A DNA stretch of 6,458 nt. Origin: Verrucomicrobiota bacterium (GTDB lineage: Bacteria; Verrucomicrobiota; Verrucomicrobiia; Limisphaerales; CAZBKV01). Position numbers and translations under genes: made by a program. Shown here in pieces: positions 4,575 to 6,458 of this stretch. Location of the stretch: assembly GCA_021160185.1 (NCBI GenBank), contig JAGHDA010000076.1, forward strand, positions 1 to 6,458. Reading direction: 5' to 3'. Each line of letters begins with the position of its first letter. Position 1 is the stretch's first letter. The notes beneath the pieces were generated by a model. That model had not been told where the DNA came from. It saw nothing but the letters and a program-made list of their open reading frames with translations, and searched no databases.

Positions 4575-6458
4575 ATGAAAACCATAAGACGAACGGCAAC
4601 CCTCATAGGGCTGTGCGTGGGGCTTGCAGGAAGTGTTTCGCTTCAGGCAGGCCATGCGGAGTATAATTTCGACTCCGACCCCTCAGCCTTCCTGGACATT
4701 GACTCCAACCTCGATCCTGCGCCTTGGCGCGCGACCGGGGGCAATCCGGGCGGATATCTCGCCATCACGGACGCGGTCGGCAGCCAAAGGACCGTGATCC
4801 GCTTCGACGACTTCGACAGCGGCATGCTGGTCAAAGGGTTCACCTTCAGCATGGACGTGCGCATGGGCAGCGGCACGACCGATCGTCCGGCGGACGGCTT
4901 CAGCGTCAACTATGCGCGCAGCAACGATCCCATCTTCACCGATCCTGGGATGTGGACCGGCGCTGTGCACGGGATTGACCTGGGGCCTGAAGGAGGCACC
5001 AGCACGGGCCTGTCGGTCTGCTTCGACGCCTGGCAGGGCAATCCGCTTCCGGACGGGAACGATATTGAGGGCATCATCGTCCGCGTGGACGATGTGACGG
5101 TTCTTCGCCAGGCCATGCCCACCCGTCACGGCTCTTGCGACGACATTACCAGCATGCAGACCGGACCGCAGCACATGGATGCGGACGGCAATCCGGACGG
5201 CGATCCCAGCACCCTCTGCTGGCAGCCGCTGACGGTGGACCTGAGCGCCGAAGGCAAGCTGACGGTCACCTACAAGGGCCACACGTTCCTGGATCAGGCC
5301 GATGTGGAGTACTTCCCCAGCCCGGGCCGGTTGGTCTTGATGGGCCGCACCGGCGGCTCCAATCAGAACCAGCACGTGGACAACATCGTGATCGACACAA
5401 TTCCCGCCTCCACGCCCACGGTGGTCGGCGCCAAGTTGCTGGCTGATGGGGTCACCGTCCAGATTCAGGACGCTCCTGGGGTGCAGGTTGTGGACGGCTC
5501 GGTCAGCCTCAAAGTCAACGGGGAGGACGTGACGGCCTCGTCGAATATCACCAAGTCCGGCGACATCACGACGATCGAGTATTCTACCTTGCCGGATCTC
5601 CTGCCCGGCGGCACGAAGATAGATCTGGAGATCGGCTATCAGGACACCCAGGGCGAGAGCTACACCATCGAGCGGTCGCTCACCGTCGAACAGTACACGC
5701 TTGTTCCGGCCGACCTGAAGGCCGCGGATGTGAACACGAGCACAACCGGATTCCGCATTCGTCCTTACCAGGTCGAGGAAGCCAACCCGAACGACAACGA
5801 CTGGACCGAGGAGATGCTGCAGGGGCTTCACGGTGAGAACAAGGCCGACACCTTCGGCCTGGACGCCGAAGGCTTCATGGATTGGCTCGACGTCATCGAC
5901 TTCAAGAACGACAGCGGCGGCTCGGGCAATTTCACCCTCGACTATCCCCTCGACATGGTGAACATCCCCGGCCCGGACATGACCAGCGAGGACAACTGCG
6001 CGCTGGAGATCATCGGCTACATCGAGTTCCCGCAGGCCGGCATGTACACGATGGGCGTGAACAGCGACGACGGCTTCCGCGTCCAGACCTACACCAATCC
6101 GCGCGACGCCTTCGCCTTGCGGCCAGGCGAGTACAACGGCAGCCGCGGAGCCTCCGACACGACCTTCAAGATCTACATTCGCGAGGCCGGCATCTATCCG
6201 TTCCGTTTGGTTTGGGAGAACGGCGGCGGCGGCGCGGCGGTCGAGTGGTTCATGGTCCAAGACGACGGGACCAAGGTCCTCCTCAACGACGCCATGACCC
6301 CCGGCTCGCTCAATGTCTATCCGCGGGCGGCCTCGACTCCGCCTTACGTGAAGCTGGTCAGCCCGGCCATCGACGCCACGGGCGTCCGCGCCGACACCCC
6401 CATTGAAGAGGTGATCGCGGAGGGCGACACCGGGCAGGTGGACCAAGGCAGCGTGGCG
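4575..6458 (+). CDS. Large secreted multidomain protein: lectin-like, Ig-like, PA14-like, Ig-like (C-terminus outside window)
   Basis: The frame is open for 628 codons to the window edge, with no stop. A Sec signal peptide covers about residues 1-28: K2, R5 and R6, then a hydrophobic stretch, with probable cleavage after GHA. C14 is not in a lipobox. Residues about 29-275 look like an L-type lectin/concanavalin A-like domain, with ADGFSVNYA (106-114), CFDAWQGN (149-156, likely metal ligands D151 and N156) and a closing HVDNIVID. Residues about 277-375 form an Ig-like domain. Residues about 385-580 are PA14-like, with GYIEFPQAGMYTMGVNSDDG (481-500), a YPFRLVW strand and AVEWFMV around 555-561. 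From about 591 (YVKLVSPAIDATGV) a further Ig-like domain begins. The protein is probably exported or surface-bound and binds carbohydrate. No catalytic domain is seen in this part, but one may follow. Its promoter and the regulator's promoter face away from each other. Confidence 0.85.
   Translation, partial: MKTIRRTATLIGLCVGLAGSVSLQAGHAEYNFDSDPSAFLDIDSNLDPAPWRATGGNPGGYLAITDAVGSQRTVIRFDDFDSGMLVKGFTFSMDVRMGSGTTDRPADGFSVNYARSNDPIFTDPGMWTGAVHGIDLGPEGGTSTGLSVCFDAWQGNPLPDGNDIEGIIVRVDDVTVLRQAMPTRHGSCDDITSMQTGPQHMDADGNPDGDPSTLCWQPLTVDLSAEGKLTVTYKGHTFLDQADVEYFPSPGRLVLMGRTGGSNQNQHVDNIVIDTIPASTPTVVGAKLLADGVTVQIQDAPGVQVVDGSVSLKVNGEDVTASSNITKSGDITTIEYSTLPDLLPGGTKIDLEIGYQDTQGESYTIERSLTVEQYTLVPADLKAADVNTSTTGFRIRPYQVEEANPNDNDWTEEMLQGLHGENKADTFGLDAEGFMDWLDVIDFKNDSGGSGNFTLDYPLDMVNIPGPDMTSEDNCALEIIGYIEFPQAGMYTMGVNSDDGFRVQTYTNPRDAFALRPGEYNGSRGASDTTFKIYIREAGIYPFRLVWENGGGGAAVEWFMVQDDGTKVLLNDAMTPGSLNVYPRAASTPPYVKLVSPAIDATGVRADTPIEEVIAEGDTGQVDQGSVA

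Noticed and set aside
4575..4660. Lipoprotein signal peptide suggested by C14 in the N-terminus.
   Set aside because: The residue before C14 is Leu, not Gly, Ala or Ser, and the cysteine lies in the middle of the hydrophobic stretch, so there is no lipobox.
4442..4666. A 74-codon plus-strand frame overlapping the start of the lectin/PA14 gene.
   Set aside because: It begins upstream of the predicted promoter, has no good SD, overlaps the signal-peptide coding region out of frame and shows no motif.
4683..6446. A 587-codon open frame on the minus strand, antisense to the lectin/PA14 gene.
   Set aside because: Its translation is rich in His, Arg, Val, Ala and Gly with no recognisable domain, as expected for the mirror of GC-rich codons. 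The plus-strand frame has a signal peptide, SD site, promoter and clear domains.
1..6458. tRNA, rRNA, CRISPR array, insertion sequence or attachment site.
   Set aside because: I found no tRNA-like cloverleaf, no regular repeat-spacer pattern, no transposase motifs and no terminal repeats flanking a gene block.

Overview
The window holds five protein genes and no RNA gene, insertion sequence or CRISPR array that I can see. It looks like a GC-rich bacterial chromosome. The best lineage hint is the large exported protein on the right. Its order of lectin-like, Ig-like, PA14-like and Ig-like domains, with phrases such as GVNSDDGFRV and YPFRLVWENGGGG, resembles giant secreted proteins I associate with Verrucomicrobiota and related PVC bacteria. 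That placement rests on memory of the family style, not on a search.

Left part (1-3761, minus strand): a compact glycan-assembly block, transcribed right to left. First comes an alkaline-phosphatase-superfamily phosphoesterase (2598-3761), then a GT4 glycosyltransferase (1291-2589), then a polytopic Wzx-like polysaccharide/lipid-linked-oligosaccharide flippase (1294 down to the window edge, C-terminus cut off). The first two genes are 8 bases apart and the last two share an ATGA stop/start overlap, so they are almost certainly one operon. The likely job is building and exporting a surface polysaccharide or glycolipid. The phosphoesterase substrate cannot be told from the sequence.

Middle (3762-4574): a single-domain CheY-like response regulator (3873-4295, minus strand) lies 111 bases upstream of the glycan genes in the same direction, with no convincing terminator between them. 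It may be co-transcribed, and its own regulator role is unassigned. It has a roughly 100-base leader with three consecutive inverted repeats, plus short segments able to pair alternatively with its ribosome binding site. Next to it is a divergent promoter region with a sigma70-like promoter in each direction and several TTGAC motifs.

Right part (4575-6458, plus strand): the first 628 codons of a secreted multidomain protein with a signal peptide, a good Shine-Dalgarno site and a strong-looking promoter. It runs off the window. Its shared intergenic region with the regulator is the only link visible here between the exported adhesin-like protein and the glycan genes. A functional link is a guess.

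Nothing here amounts to a clearly new system. The items most worth checking are the structured regulator leader, the phosphoesterase as first gene of a glycan operon, and the calcium-loop/cysteine insertion in the lectin-like domain.
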